Below the pieces are notes generated by a model that searched no databases, was not told the DNA's origin, and worked only from the letters and a program-made list of their open reading frames with translations. The translations under genes and the position numbers were made by a program. Below are positions 1-6,434 of a DNA stretch of 17,871 bases, one piece after another (positions within the stretch are counted from its first letter, which is position 1; every line of letters begins with the position of its first letter). Location: positions 1-17,871 of the forward strand of contig CAMYAU010000020.1 of the NCBI GenBank assembly GCA_947253735.1, in the 5' to 3' direction. The stretch is from an uncultured Varibaculum sp. GTDB taxonomy: Bacteria > Actinomycetota > Actinomycetes > Actinomycetales > Actinomycetaceae.

Positions 1-49
1 CCGGGTTTATAAACATTTTTTGCGGCAACATCCCCAGATATACACAGGG

Positions 50-58
50 TTATTCACA
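50..58 (+). promoter_or_regulatory. DnaA box TTATTCACA
   Basis: The sequence matches the relaxed consensus TTATNCACA exactly. Near-matches lie 4 bases to the left (38-46) and 2 bases to the right in reverse (61-69), so this looks like a small DnaA-binding cluster. Confidence 0.65.
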
Positions 59-97
59 GATGTGGAGAAACCCGGTTTAACCTGTAGTCATGAGAAC

Positions 98-114
98 TAC
101 ATTTTTGTAGTTTT
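98..114 (+). repeat. oriC motif TACATNNTTGTAGTTTT, copy 1
   Basis: Reads TACAT-TT-TTGTAGTTTT. In this copy the dyad is most complete: AACTACA (95-101) and TGTAGTT (106-112) are perfect inverted arms with a 4-base spacer, and a further TGTAGT half-site lies at 83-88. Copies 2 and 3 are in the dnaA-rpmH gap in the same orientation. I do not recognise the binding protein. Confidence 0.7.
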
Positions 115-201
115 GCTGGTCGCTATATTTAAAAGAATCAGTAAAGAAATAACCAAAAGCTTCTTTAGTTAGTGGTTGTTAGATCTGTTACTTTAAGTGA
201 A

Positions 202-1614
202 TCATTTTGAGTGTCGAGCAGCTTGTCGAATTTGGTTGGTTAGTTCGTTAACATGATCAAAAATCTGGGGCCTAGATTTCATCAACTGAGTGATCTTCTT
301 ATTGGCATGCATTACCGTAGTGTGGTCACGTCCTCCGAATTCTTTTCCGATCTGAGGTAAAGAAAGTTCTGTGAGTTCTCGACATAAGTACATGGCAATT
401 TGGCGTGCTTCGGTAAGGGAACGCGAACGCGAAGGTGAACACAGATCATTGACGGTGGTTTCAAAATACCCGGCGGTTTGAGCCTTAATTAGAGCTGGCG
501 TGATTTCTTGATCATTGGGATCAGAAACAATATCTTTGAGTACCATTTCCGCTAGTTGTAACGTCAAAGGTTGTTTGGTTAGCGAGGCGAAGGCAGTTAC
601 TCGCAGCAGGGCACCCTCGAGCTCGCGAATATTTATGGTGAAACGGGAAGCAATATACGACAGAACTTCGGGGGGAGCTTCCACACCTTCTTGACGGATT
701 TTATTACGTAAAATTGCGATCCGCGTTTCCAGATCGGGAGGCTGTACATCGGTTAAGAGGCCCCACTCAAAACGAGAACGCAGTCGCTCTTCAAATCCCT
801 CCAATTTTTTGGGAGGGACATCAGAAGTAATAATGACCTGCTTATTGTCGTTATGTAGTGAGTTAAAGGTGTGGAAAAATTCTTCAATGGTTTGTTCTTT
901 TCCCTGGAGGAACTGAATGTCGTCAATCATCAAAACATCGATGTTGCGGTAACGCTGTTGAAATTCGTGAGCATTACCTTCTGACACTGAGTTAATAAAG
1001 TCGTTGGTAAATTCTTCAGAATTTACGTAACGCACTTTGATGTGGGGGTAAAGATTTAGTGCGTAGTTACCGATGGCGTGAAGGAGGTGAGTTTTACCCA
1101 GTCCAGAACCACCGTAAACAAACAGCGGATTATAGGATTTAGCTGGAGCTTCTGCGACCGCGATGGCGGCGGCGTGGGCAAAACGATTTGAAGCCCCGAT
1201 TACAAAGGACTCAAAAGTATATTTAGGGTTTAGGCGGCTTTCAAAAGGTTTTTCTTTCGGGGTGGGGGAAGTTTTTTTAGTAGCGGTAGTTTGTGTGTTT
1301 TTCGCAGATGGGGCAACCATTTGATGTTCGGAAGGATTGATTGATTGACCCTTATCTAGGGAGGGATCGACCGACACTGCCAAGATCACGTCTTGAGAAG
1401 TAGCTTTTGATAGGGATTCACGCAAAAAAGGCGCTAAACGCGTTTCAATAATCGATTTTGAATAGTTATTAGGAGTAGCGATTACGATGGTGTTTTCATA
1501 GGTGGTTAAGGGTTTTGACATTCTTACAAACGCCAGATCAGCCTGACCTACCTGTGGATTTTGTTTTAATTGTTGAATCGCGTCTTGCCATAGTAACTGT
1601 AGAGAACTTGACAT
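202..1614 (-). CDS. dnaA: Chromosomal replication initiator protein DnaA
   Basis: DnaA binds DnaA boxes at oriC, oligomerises with ATP, melts the origin and loads the replicative helicase. Counting from the upstream ATG at 1635 (477 residues), the protein shows a Walker A motif GGSGLGKTH at about 175-183, Walker B VLMIDDIQF at about 234-242, and the domain IV signature DHTTVMHANKKI at about 437-448. The N-terminal domain I and a Ser/Thr/Pro/Lys-rich linker precede the AAA+ core. I chose the ATG at 1614 (470 residues, MSSSLQ) because GGAG stands 6 bases before it, while the ATG at 1635 has no clear ribosome-binding site. The gene is divergent from rpmH. Length and motifs are complete, with no frameshift. 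Its promoter carries a DnaA-box-like sequence, suggesting autoregulation. Confidence 0.97.
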   Translation of the reverse strand: MSSSLQLLWQDAIQQLKQNPQVGQADLAFVRMSKPLTTYENTIVIATPNNYSKSIIETRLAPFLRESLSKATSQDVILAVSVDPSLDKGQSINPSEHQMVAPSAKNTQTTATKKTSPTPKEKPFESRLNPKYTFESFVIGASNRFAHAAAIAVAEAPAKSYNPLFVYGGSGLGKTHLLHAIGNYALNLYPHIKVRYVNSEEFTNDFINSVSEGNAHEFQQRYRNIDVLMIDDIQFLQGKEQTIEEFFHTFNSLHNDNKQVIITSDVPPKKLEGFEERLRSRFEWGLLTDVQPPDLETRIAILRNKIRQEGVEAPPEVLSYIASRFTINIRELEGALLRVTAFASLTKQPLTLQLAEMVLKDIVSDPNDQEITPALIKAQTAGYFETTVNDLCSPSRSRSLTEARQIAMYLCRELTELSLPQIGKEFGGRDHTTVMHANKKITQLMKSRPQIFDHVNELTNQIRQAARHSK

Positions 1615-1676
1615 CGATTTCTCCAAAATTTCCAAACATCAATGTGACAGATCCCCCGACAATGGGGATATTTATG

Positions 1677-1705
1677 ATTCTAGGATAAAAATAAGTTATC
1701 CCCAA
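1677..1705 (-). promoter_or_regulatory. Probable dnaA promoter (TTGGGG-N17-TAGAAT)
   Basis: On the minus strand TTGGGG (1705-1700) is followed after exactly 17 bases by TAGAAT (1682-1677), a good actinobacterial -10 hexamer. The predicted transcript would start near 1670, leaving a leader of roughly 55 bases before the ATG at 1614. The -35 overlaps the DnaA-box-like TTATCCCCA at 1696-1704, and a perfect DnaA box lies just upstream, so DnaA could repress its own gene here. Promoter call is by eye. Confidence 0.55.
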
Positions 1706-1728
1706 TCTGGGGAAAAGATTGTGGATAA
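1696..1728. promoter_or_regulatory. Pair of facing DnaA boxes upstream of dnaA
   Basis: TGTGGATAA at 1720-1728 is the reverse complement of the perfect DnaA box TTATCCACA. TTATCCCCA at 1696-1704 is a one-mismatch box in the opposite orientation. They are 15 bases apart, and the weaker one overlaps the -35 of the dnaA promoter. A still weaker match, AAATCCACA (two mismatches), is at 1839-1847. Confidence 0.7.
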
Positions 1729-1730
1729 CT

Positions 1731-1747
1731 TACATGGTTGTAGTTTT
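1731..1747 (+). repeat. oriC motif TACATNNTTGTAGTTTT, copy 2
   Basis: Reads TACAT-GG-TTGTAGTTTT. It begins two bases after the perfect DnaA box at 1720-1728. All 15 fixed positions agree with copies 1 and 3. Confidence 0.7.
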
Positions 1748-1777
1748 GGATTGAACTTACTTCTGCGTGCACAAACC

Positions 1778-1812
1778 TTAAAAAATATATTTTTTTGAAA
1801 AAATTAAATTAA
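1778..1812. other. A/T tract, candidate DNA-unwinding element
   Basis: Thirty-four of these 35 bases are A or T, far more than the surroundings. It lies between motif copies 2 and 3 and about 50 bases from the perfect DnaA box, an arrangement expected of a duplex-unwinding element. It is followed by a tandem 7-base repeat, ACATCTT twice (1812-1825). Whether melting starts here or on the dnaN side of dnaA cannot be told from sequence. Confidence 0.45.
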
Positions 1813-1817
1813 CATCT

Positions 1818-1834
1818 TACATCTTTGTAGTTTT
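1818..1834 (+). repeat. oriC motif TACATNNTTGTAGTTTT, copy 3
   Basis: Reads TACAT-CT-TTGTAGTTTT. It sits at the right edge of the A/T tract and four bases before a weak DnaA-box-like AAATCCACA (1839-1847). Confidence 0.7.
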
Positions 1835-1898
1835 TCTAAAATCCACAGCCTGGAGGATATAAGGAAAAAAATAGTGTTCATAACCACTTAATAAGTAT

Positions 1899-1927
1899 TT
1901 GACCTGGCTAAGTGCTATGCGTAGGCT
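1899..1927 (+). promoter_or_regulatory. Probable rpmH operon promoter (TTGACC-N17-TAGGCT)
   Basis: TTGACC at 1899-1904 and TAGGCT at 1922-1927 are separated by exactly 17 bases, a good housekeeping sigma-factor promoter of actinobacterial type. It would give a leader of roughly 75 bases before the rpmH start at 2011. No other strong promoter is seen inside the downstream operon. Confidence 0.6.
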
Positions 1928-2010
1928 TGCATATGTTGTCTAATCGAGGCTAAATAAAACTAAGATGTCGGAGTCTGTCCGGCGAGTGCACGATATTTAG
2001 GAGAACTACA

Positions 2011-2148
2011 TTGACAAAGCGGACTTTTCAGCCGAATAACCGTCGCCGAGCCAAGAAACACGGATTTAGGGCAAGAATGCGTACCCGCGCAGGTCGCGCC
2101 ATTATCGCTAATCGTCGACGCAAAGGGCGCAAGGAACTTTCGGCCTAA
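2011..2148 (+). CDS. rpmH: 50S ribosomal protein L34
   Basis: This small basic protein of the large ribosomal subunit has 45 residues: it starts MTKRTFQPNNRRR, continues with the family-typical KKHGFRARMRTRAGRAI, and ends RRRKGRKELSA. Length and sequence are normal for bacterial L34. The start is TTG, preceded by AGGAG at 1999-2003 with seven bases of spacing. It opens the plus-strand operon, divergent from dnaA, and its stop is three bases before rnpA. Confidence 0.96.
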   Translation: MTKRTFQPNNRRRAKKHGFRARMRTRAGRAIIANRRRKGRKELSA

Positions 2149-2151
2149 AGT

Positions 2152-2505
2152 ATGCTGCCCCAGGCAAATCGCCTGAAAAAATCAGCCGATTTTTCCCTAG
2201 TTTTTCGGCGTGGGAATAGCGCTGGAAATCAACTAATGGTGGTGCACCACCTACCCGACCAGTTTGGCACTGCGGCGCCACTGGTCGGTTTCGTTGTACC
2301 CAAAAGATTCCTGCCCCGGGCAGTAGATCGTAATCGGGTAAAAAGGCGCTTGCGTTCACTTAGTGCTAGTCGCCTACAAAAGATGGGTTGTGGAAGCCTC
2401 ACTGTAGTGCGCGCCCTCGGGAAAGCTAAAAGCGCTTCCTACTCACAATTAGGGGAGGCTTTGGATCAGGCATTGTCCCGGGCACAGGCAAAGGGGAAAA
2501 AGTGA
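2152..2505 (+). CDS. rnpA: Ribonuclease P protein component
   Basis: This is the protein subunit of RNase P, which helps the catalytic RNA trim the 5' leader of tRNA precursors. The 117-residue protein begins LPQANRLKKSADF after the initiator Met and contains the family signature AVDRNRVKRRLR at about 72-83. Size is normal. The ATG at 2152 follows the rpmH stop by three bases, so translation is probably coupled. The stop codon overlaps the GTG of yidD (GTGA), a second tight junction. A minus-strand frame across 2108-2359 is a shadow. Confidence 0.95.
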   Translation: MLPQANRLKKSADFSLVFRRGNSAGNQLMVVHHLPDQFGTAAPLVGFVVPKRFLPRAVDRNRVKRRLRSLSASRLQKMGCGSLTVVRALGKAKSASYSQLGEALDQALSRAQAKGKK

Positions 2506-2834
2506 ACGCTAATCTAGGTCAGGGTGTTTTAATATTTTTGGTTCACTTATATCGCCGCTATCTCTCTCCCCTGTTTCCTCCGCGCTGTAAGTACTATCCC
2601 ACTTGTAGTACCTACGCTTTAAAAGCTCTAAAAACTCATGGCGCGGCGAAAGGTACCTTACTTTCAGTTTGGAGAATTGTGCGCTGTAATCCTCTTTCTG
2701 ATGGTGGGGTAGATTATCCTCCAGAAAAAGGTAGTTGGAAGAGTGCCCCCTATCACCAGATGACTTTAAGCGAACTCCAAGCACATTGGGCAAAGATAGA
2801 TAAGGTCACCGTGCCCAATCGGGTAAAACAGTAA
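2502..2834 (+). CDS. yidD: Membrane protein insertion efficiency factor YidD
   Basis: YidD is a small membrane-associated protein thought to assist YidC-dependent insertion of inner-membrane proteins. The 110-residue product shows the family core: PPRCKYYPTCSTYALKAL at about 27-44, then HGAAKG and RIVRCNPLSDGGVDYPP. Three conserved cysteines are at 29, 35 and 62. The start is GTG, overlapping the rnpA stop by four bases. It sits between rnpA and yidC as in most bacteria, and the C-terminal tail is somewhat longer than in E. coli YidD. Confidence 0.94.
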   Translation: MNANLGQGVLIFLVHLYRRYLSPLFPPRCKYYPTCSTYALKALKTHGAAKGTLLSVWRIVRCNPLSDGGVDYPPEKGSWKSAPYHQMTLSELQAHWAKIDKVTVPNRVKQ

Positions 2835-2846
2835 AGGAGCAAATTT

Positions 2847-4220
2847 ATGTTGCTAAATGCGCAGCTGTTAGCGGCAACTAACCAGCCCACTTCGGGTGGC
2901 TGGTACGACACCGTTTTATACCCTTTTAAGTGGGTGACTGCCTGGGTGTTGGTAGGTATTCATAAAGTACTTACCATCTTGGGTTTACCGGAAGGTCCCG
3001 GTGTTACCTGGGTTTTATCGATTGTGGTTCTTACAATTTTTGTGCGACTGCTGATTATTCCGCTGTTTATTAAGCAAATTAAGTCCACCCGGGGAATGAG
3101 CGCGATTCAACCCAAGATCAAAGAAATCCAAGAAAAATATAAGGGTCGTAATGATCAGGTTTCTAAGCAGCAGATGAACCAGGAAACCATGAACTTGTAT
3201 AAGGAATATGGCGTTAACCCGATGGCGTCATGTTTCCCATTGTTGATTCAATTGCCGATTTTGGCTGCCCTGTATCGAGTGCTTTGGCAAATGCCTTTGA
3301 TTGCTAAGCATCCCAGTGCGCATATTGGTGGATTTGATTCCACACTGGCGGCGGAGATGGATAAATCCACCGTGTTCGGAGTTTATCTATCGGATACTTT
3401 TAACAGCACTGCTTCGAATCCCACTTCTACCAAGACTTTAATTATCGTGTCAGTATTGCTGTATGGCGGATTAATGTTCTTCCAACAGTTCATCAATATG
3501 CGGCGCAATATGGATTCTTCGAATCAGCAGCAAATGCGGATGATGAAGATGATGGTTTACGTGATGCCTCTAATGACCGCTTGGTTTGGGTTTATCGTAC
3601 AGGTGGGAGTGCTGGTTTACCTGGTAGTGACCATGGTGGTCAGCTTTATCCAACAGCTATTTGTAATGCATTATCTACCTACTCCCGGCTCTCCTGCTCA
3701 TGATAAACAAATGCAACGTCACCAGCTGAAATACGAAAAATATAAAGAGGAGACGCTGGCGGAATATAATAAGAAACTTTCCGAGCTCGGGCTCAGTGGA
3801 GAGGACGTGGCGAAAGGATTGCGGCTTGAAGTTAAAGCCAATCGCCAAGGCAAGGAAGATCCCTTCTTGGGACTAGAAAATGGTGAGCAGCTACGTGAAG
3901 GGGTGTCCTTACATAAGGAGACCCAAAATCTGCTGCATAAGAAAGCTCAGGATTTAGAGCTGGAAGAAAAACCAAAGAAAGCCCGCAAACAGTCTCGGAT
4001 GATGACGGCACTTCAAAAGAAGGTCGAAGAACAGCAGACTGTATTGAAGACCAGTACCCATAATGCCCAAGCACAGCCAAAGCGGCTTACCCGGGCGCAG
4101 CGTGATGCGCAAGCTAAACGGCGTCGGCAAGCCAGTGGGCTAAGTGAACAAGAAAAGGCTAAACGCCGGCAGGCACGGCGCAAGAATAATGCCGGGAAAA
4201 ATCAGCGGAAGAACCGATAG
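2847..4220 (+). CDS. yidC: Membrane protein insertase YidC/Oxa1 family
   Basis: YidC inserts membrane proteins alone or with SecYEG. The 457-residue protein is of the Gram-positive/actinobacterial type, lacking the large periplasmic domain of E. coli YidC. Core membrane segments are visible at about 53-75, 114-137, 195-216 and in a long hydrophobic block at 237-273, with a probable extra one near 28-45. The conserved hydrophilic-groove arginine is R67 (IFVRLLIIP). From about residue 276 a 180-residue, very Lys/Arg-rich cytoplasmic tail follows, ending RKNNAGKNQRKNR, which probably contacts the ribosome. AGGAG at 2835-2839 precedes the ATG by seven bases. It is 12 bases after yidD and 34 bases before khpB. 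Confidence 0.95.
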   Translation: MLLNAQLLAATNQPTSGGWYDTVLYPFKWVTAWVLVGIHKVLTILGLPEGPGVTWVLSIVVLTIFVRLLIIPLFIKQIKSTRGMSAIQPKIKEIQEKYKGRNDQVSKQQMNQETMNLYKEYGVNPMASCFPLLIQLPILAALYRVLWQMPLIAKHPSAHIGGFDSTLAAEMDKSTVFGVYLSDTFNSTASNPTSTKTLIIVSVLLYGGLMFFQQFINMRRNMDSSNQQQMRMMKMMVYVMPLMTAWFGFIVQVGVLVYLVVTMVVSFIQQLFVMHYLPTPGSPAHDKQMQRHQLKYEKYKEETLAEYNKKLSELGLSGEDVAKGLRLEVKANRQGKEDPFLGLENGEQLREGVSLHKETQNLLHKKAQDLELEEKPKKARKQSRMMTALQKKVEEQQTVLKTSTHNAQAQPKRLTRAQRDAQAKRRRQASGLSEQEKAKRRQARRKNNAGKNQRKNR

Positions 4221-4254
4221 GATCATTGCAGATACCAAGAGAGGAATAGGTGCC

Positions 4255-4779
4255 ATGAGTGAAGAAACATCATCGGAGCGGGTTGCAGCACTAGAAGAAG
4301 AAGGCGATATAGCCGCCGATTATTTAGAAGAACTGCTAGATATTGCAGATCTAGGTGGCGATTTAGAGATCGATGTAGAACATGATCGTGCCAGTGTAGA
4401 TATCGTGGCTGATGCCCAAGATCTAAATGATCTGCAGCGTTTAGTTGGAAAAGAGGGTGAGGTTTTAGAATCCCTGCAGGATTTAACTCGCCTGGCAGTG
4501 TCCCAAAAAACCGGGGAACATTCTCGGCTAATGCTTGATATTGCTGGTTATCGCCAAGAACGCAAACAAGAGCTGCGTTTGATTGCGGAGGAAGCTATTA
4601 CCAAGGCAAAAACCACAGGCGAGCCGGTGCGATTGGACCCGATGAATCCTTTCGAACGCAAAGTATGTCACGATGTGGCCGCAGAAGAGGGCGTTTATTC
4701 TGGTTCTCAAGGTCAAGCGCCTAACCGGGCGGTAGTTATCTATCCGGATGCAACTGGCCCGGAACAAGAAGAAGAATAA
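4255..4779 (+). CDS. khpB: KhpB (Jag) KH-R3H RNA-binding protein
   Basis: Jag/KhpB proteins bind RNA, usually with KhpA, and in Gram-positive bacteria influence cell division and elongation. The 174-residue product has an acidic N-terminus, then a KH-like domain at about 25-98 with a GKEG loop at 65-68. An R3H domain follows at about 104-165, with the R-x3-H motif at R135 and H139 (NPFERKVCHDV). The Jag_N domain of firmicute homologues is absent, as is usual in actinobacteria. A longer open frame begins upstream at 4144 inside yidC, but the ATG at 4255 follows GAGGAATAGG and begins MSEETSSERV, so I prefer it. Confidence 0.93.
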   Translation: MSEETSSERVAALEEEGDIAADYLEELLDIADLGGDLEIDVEHDRASVDIVADAQDLNDLQRLVGKEGEVLESLQDLTRLAVSQKTGEHSRLMLDIAGYRQERKQELRLIAEEAITKAKTTGEPVRLDPMNPFERKVCHDVAAEEGVYSGSQGQAPNRAVVIYPDATGPEQEEE

Positions 4780-4842
4780 GCTAGGTTCCGCCGTTATCCC
4801 TGTTGGGGGATATTGGTTAACCCTTATTGACAGAGTTTGGCT

Positions 4843-5496
4843 ATGCAATCAGAACTGGACCTTGAGGTAGCTCAACCCGGCGCTGAGGTTAAAGCATTCT
4901 TCGGTTCCTCTTTTGAGCGGATGCAAATATACGCTGATATGCTTGCTGCTCAAGGTGAGCTGCGGGGACTGATAGGTCCCCGGGAACTACCACGGCTTTG
5001 GCCTCGTCACATATTAAATTGTGCAGCGGCAGAAAAATTTTTGCCTTTAGGACGTAATGTGACTGTCGCCGACGTTGGTTCCGGAGCGGGACTTCCGGGA
5101 ATTGTCCTGGCGGTAATGCGTCCTGACCTGCAGTTTTATTTGATAGAACCTTTGGCGCGTCGGGTAGCTTGGTTGGAGGAAGTAAAGCGAGAGTTAGGAT
5201 TAGATAACGTGGAAATTATGCGTTCTCGCAGCCAGGATCTTTCCCCAGGACAACAATTTTCGGCCGTTACTTCCCGGGCAGTAGCAAACTTAAAAAAATT
5301 GGTACGTATCTCTGGGAAACTCGTGGCGCCTGGTGGACGGATGTTGGCGATTAAGGGTGAGCGCGCTCCCCTAGAATTGAGTGAAGCACAAGCGGAGTTG
5401 CGGGCGGCTAAACTTGATTCCGCCCAGATAGAGCAAGTGCCATCGTTAATGGATGATTCAATTACCCGGATAATCCTGGCGACAAAACGATTGTAG
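4843..5496 (+). CDS. rsmG: 16S rRNA (guanine-N7)-methyltransferase RsmG (GidB)
   Basis: RsmG uses S-adenosylmethionine to methylate N7 of the G527 equivalent in 16S rRNA; its loss in other bacteria gives low-level streptomycin resistance. The protein has the Rossmann motif VADVGSGAGLPGIVLAV at about residues 77-93, then YLIEPLARRVAWLEEV and TSRAVANLKKL, all typical of the family. Starting at the ATG (4843) gives 217 residues. A TTG at 4837 in the same frame is possible, but neither start has a strong ribosome-binding site; the ATG has GAG at a sensible distance. The position between khpB and parA is standard for actinobacteria. Confidence 0.93.
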   Translation: MQSELDLEVAQPGAEVKAFFGSSFERMQIYADMLAAQGELRGLIGPRELPRLWPRHILNCAAAEKFLPLGRNVTVADVGSGAGLPGIVLAVMRPDLQFYLIEPLARRVAWLEEVKRELGLDNVEIMRSRSQDLSPGQQFSAVTSRAVANLKKLVRISGKLVAPGGRMLAIKGERAPLELSEAQAELRAAKLDSAQIEQVPSLMDDSITRIILATKRL

Positions 5497-5528
5497 AGGC
5501 TGCGTCTTTTACGGATTTTGGAGGGATA

Positions 5529-6434
5529 ATGAGCAAACATCGTTTGGCTGATGCCGAGATGGTGGAGCAGGCGGACACCGATGAAGGGATCACCTTGGCG
5601 GAGCGTTCCCACTCCAAACTTGACTTAGGGACCCTACCTCATCCACAGCAAACGCGAATAATTGCTGTTGCTAATCAAAAAGGTGGCGTGGGTAAAACTA
5701 CTACTGTTGTTAACCTGGCTTCAGCTTTGGCTTTAGGCGGACTTAAAGTACTAGTGATTGATGCTGATCAGCAAGGTAATGCTTCATCCTCGCTAGGGTT
5801 GCGTCATCTTGCGGATGGCCAGCCATCCTTGTATGAAGTTATGACTCAGGGAATCCCGCTACGGGATGCTCTAGTCCAGAACACCAAAATTTCTAATCTT
5901 TGGGTAGTACCGGCATCGATGAATATGGCGGGCATCGAACTGGAACTTAATGAGCGAACTAATTTCCAGCAAATCTTAGCTGAGGCGGTAGACCAACTAC
6001 TGAATGGGGGAGAATATTTTGACTATATTTTCATTGACTCTCCCCCTTCTTTAGGGATTATGACCGTTAATGCTCTCGTGGCAGCGAAGGAAGTATTGGT
6101 TCCTTTGCAAGCAGAATACCTGGCACTGGAAGGACTAACACAGTTAACCAAAACCATTGATATGCTGGTTATTAGGCTTAATCCCACCCTGAATTTCACC
6201 GCCATATTACCCACGATGGTTACCAGTAACACTTTGCTGAGTAAAGGGGTATTAGAGGATGTTCGCTCCTACTACGGGAATATTGTGATGGAAACAATTA
6301 TTCCCCGCAATGTGGCATTAGCGGAAGCTCCCTCGCATGAAGAATCTATCTTGACTTACCAACCGGGCTCTAAAGGTGCAAAATGTTACCTAGATGCCGC
6401 ATATGAATTAGTTAGTCGTGAGGTGAAATCGTAA
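5529..6434 (+). CDS. parA: Chromosome-partitioning ATPase ParA (Soj)
   Basis: ParA is a Walker-type ATPase that binds DNA non-specifically and, with ParB bound at parS, segregates newly replicated origins. The 301-residue protein has a deviant Walker A box, QKGGVGKTT, at about 50-58 with the signature lysine K51, the switch DADQQGN and the FIDSPPSLG motif, followed by the usual C-terminal half. A roughly 40-residue polar N-terminal extension precedes the ATPase, common in actinobacterial ParA. GGAGGG at 5520-5525 is close to the ATG. The stop codon shares one base with the parB start (TAATG), so the two are translationally coupled. Confidence 0.95.
   Translation: MSKHRLADAEMVEQADTDEGITLAERSHSKLDLGTLPHPQQTRIIAVANQKGGVGKTTTVVNLASALALGGLKVLVIDADQQGNASSSLGLRHLADGQPSLYEVMTQGIPLRDALVQNTKISNLWVVPASMNMAGIELELNERTNFQQILAEAVDQLLNGGEYFDYIFIDSPPSLGIMTVNALVAAKEVLVPLQAEYLALEGLTQLTKTIDMLVIRLNPTLNFTAILPTMVTSNTLLSKGVLEDVRSYYGNIVMETIIPRNVALAEAPSHEESILTYQPGSKGAKCYLDAAYELVSREVKS

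Larger units (their letters stand above)
1..120. other. oriC: Origin segment downstream of dnaA (dnaA-dnaN side) with DnaA-box cluster
   Basis: This non-coding stretch lies past the dnaA stop, where actinobacterial oriC normally sits between dnaA and dnaN. It holds TTATTCACA at 50-58, an exact match to the relaxed DnaA box TTATNCACA. Two one-mismatch boxes flank it: ATATACACA at 38-46, and TGTGGAGAA at 61-69 in reverse orientation. The cluster is framed by an 8-base inverted repeat, CCGGGTTT at 1-8 and AAACCCGG at 68-75. Copy 1 of the TACAT-NN-TTGTAGTTTT motif follows at 98-114. The window starts inside this region, so more boxes and dnaN are probably outside it. Origin function is inferred from position and boxes. 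Confidence 0.6.

Noticed and set aside
98..114. Reading the origin motif as DnaA-trio repeats or a CopY/BlaI operator
   Set aside because: DnaA-trios need consecutive three-base repeats, which are absent. CopY/BlaI boxes have a two-base spacer (TACA-N2-TGTA), whereas all three copies have four.
2108..2793. Minus-strand open frames opposite rnpA and yidD
   Set aside because: They lie fully over strong plus-strand genes, have no recognisable domains and no ribosome-binding context; treated as shadows.
4793..4815. TTATCCCTG-like sequence between khpB and rsmG as a DnaA box
   Set aside because: Two mismatches in the core, single and away from other boxes; not convincing.
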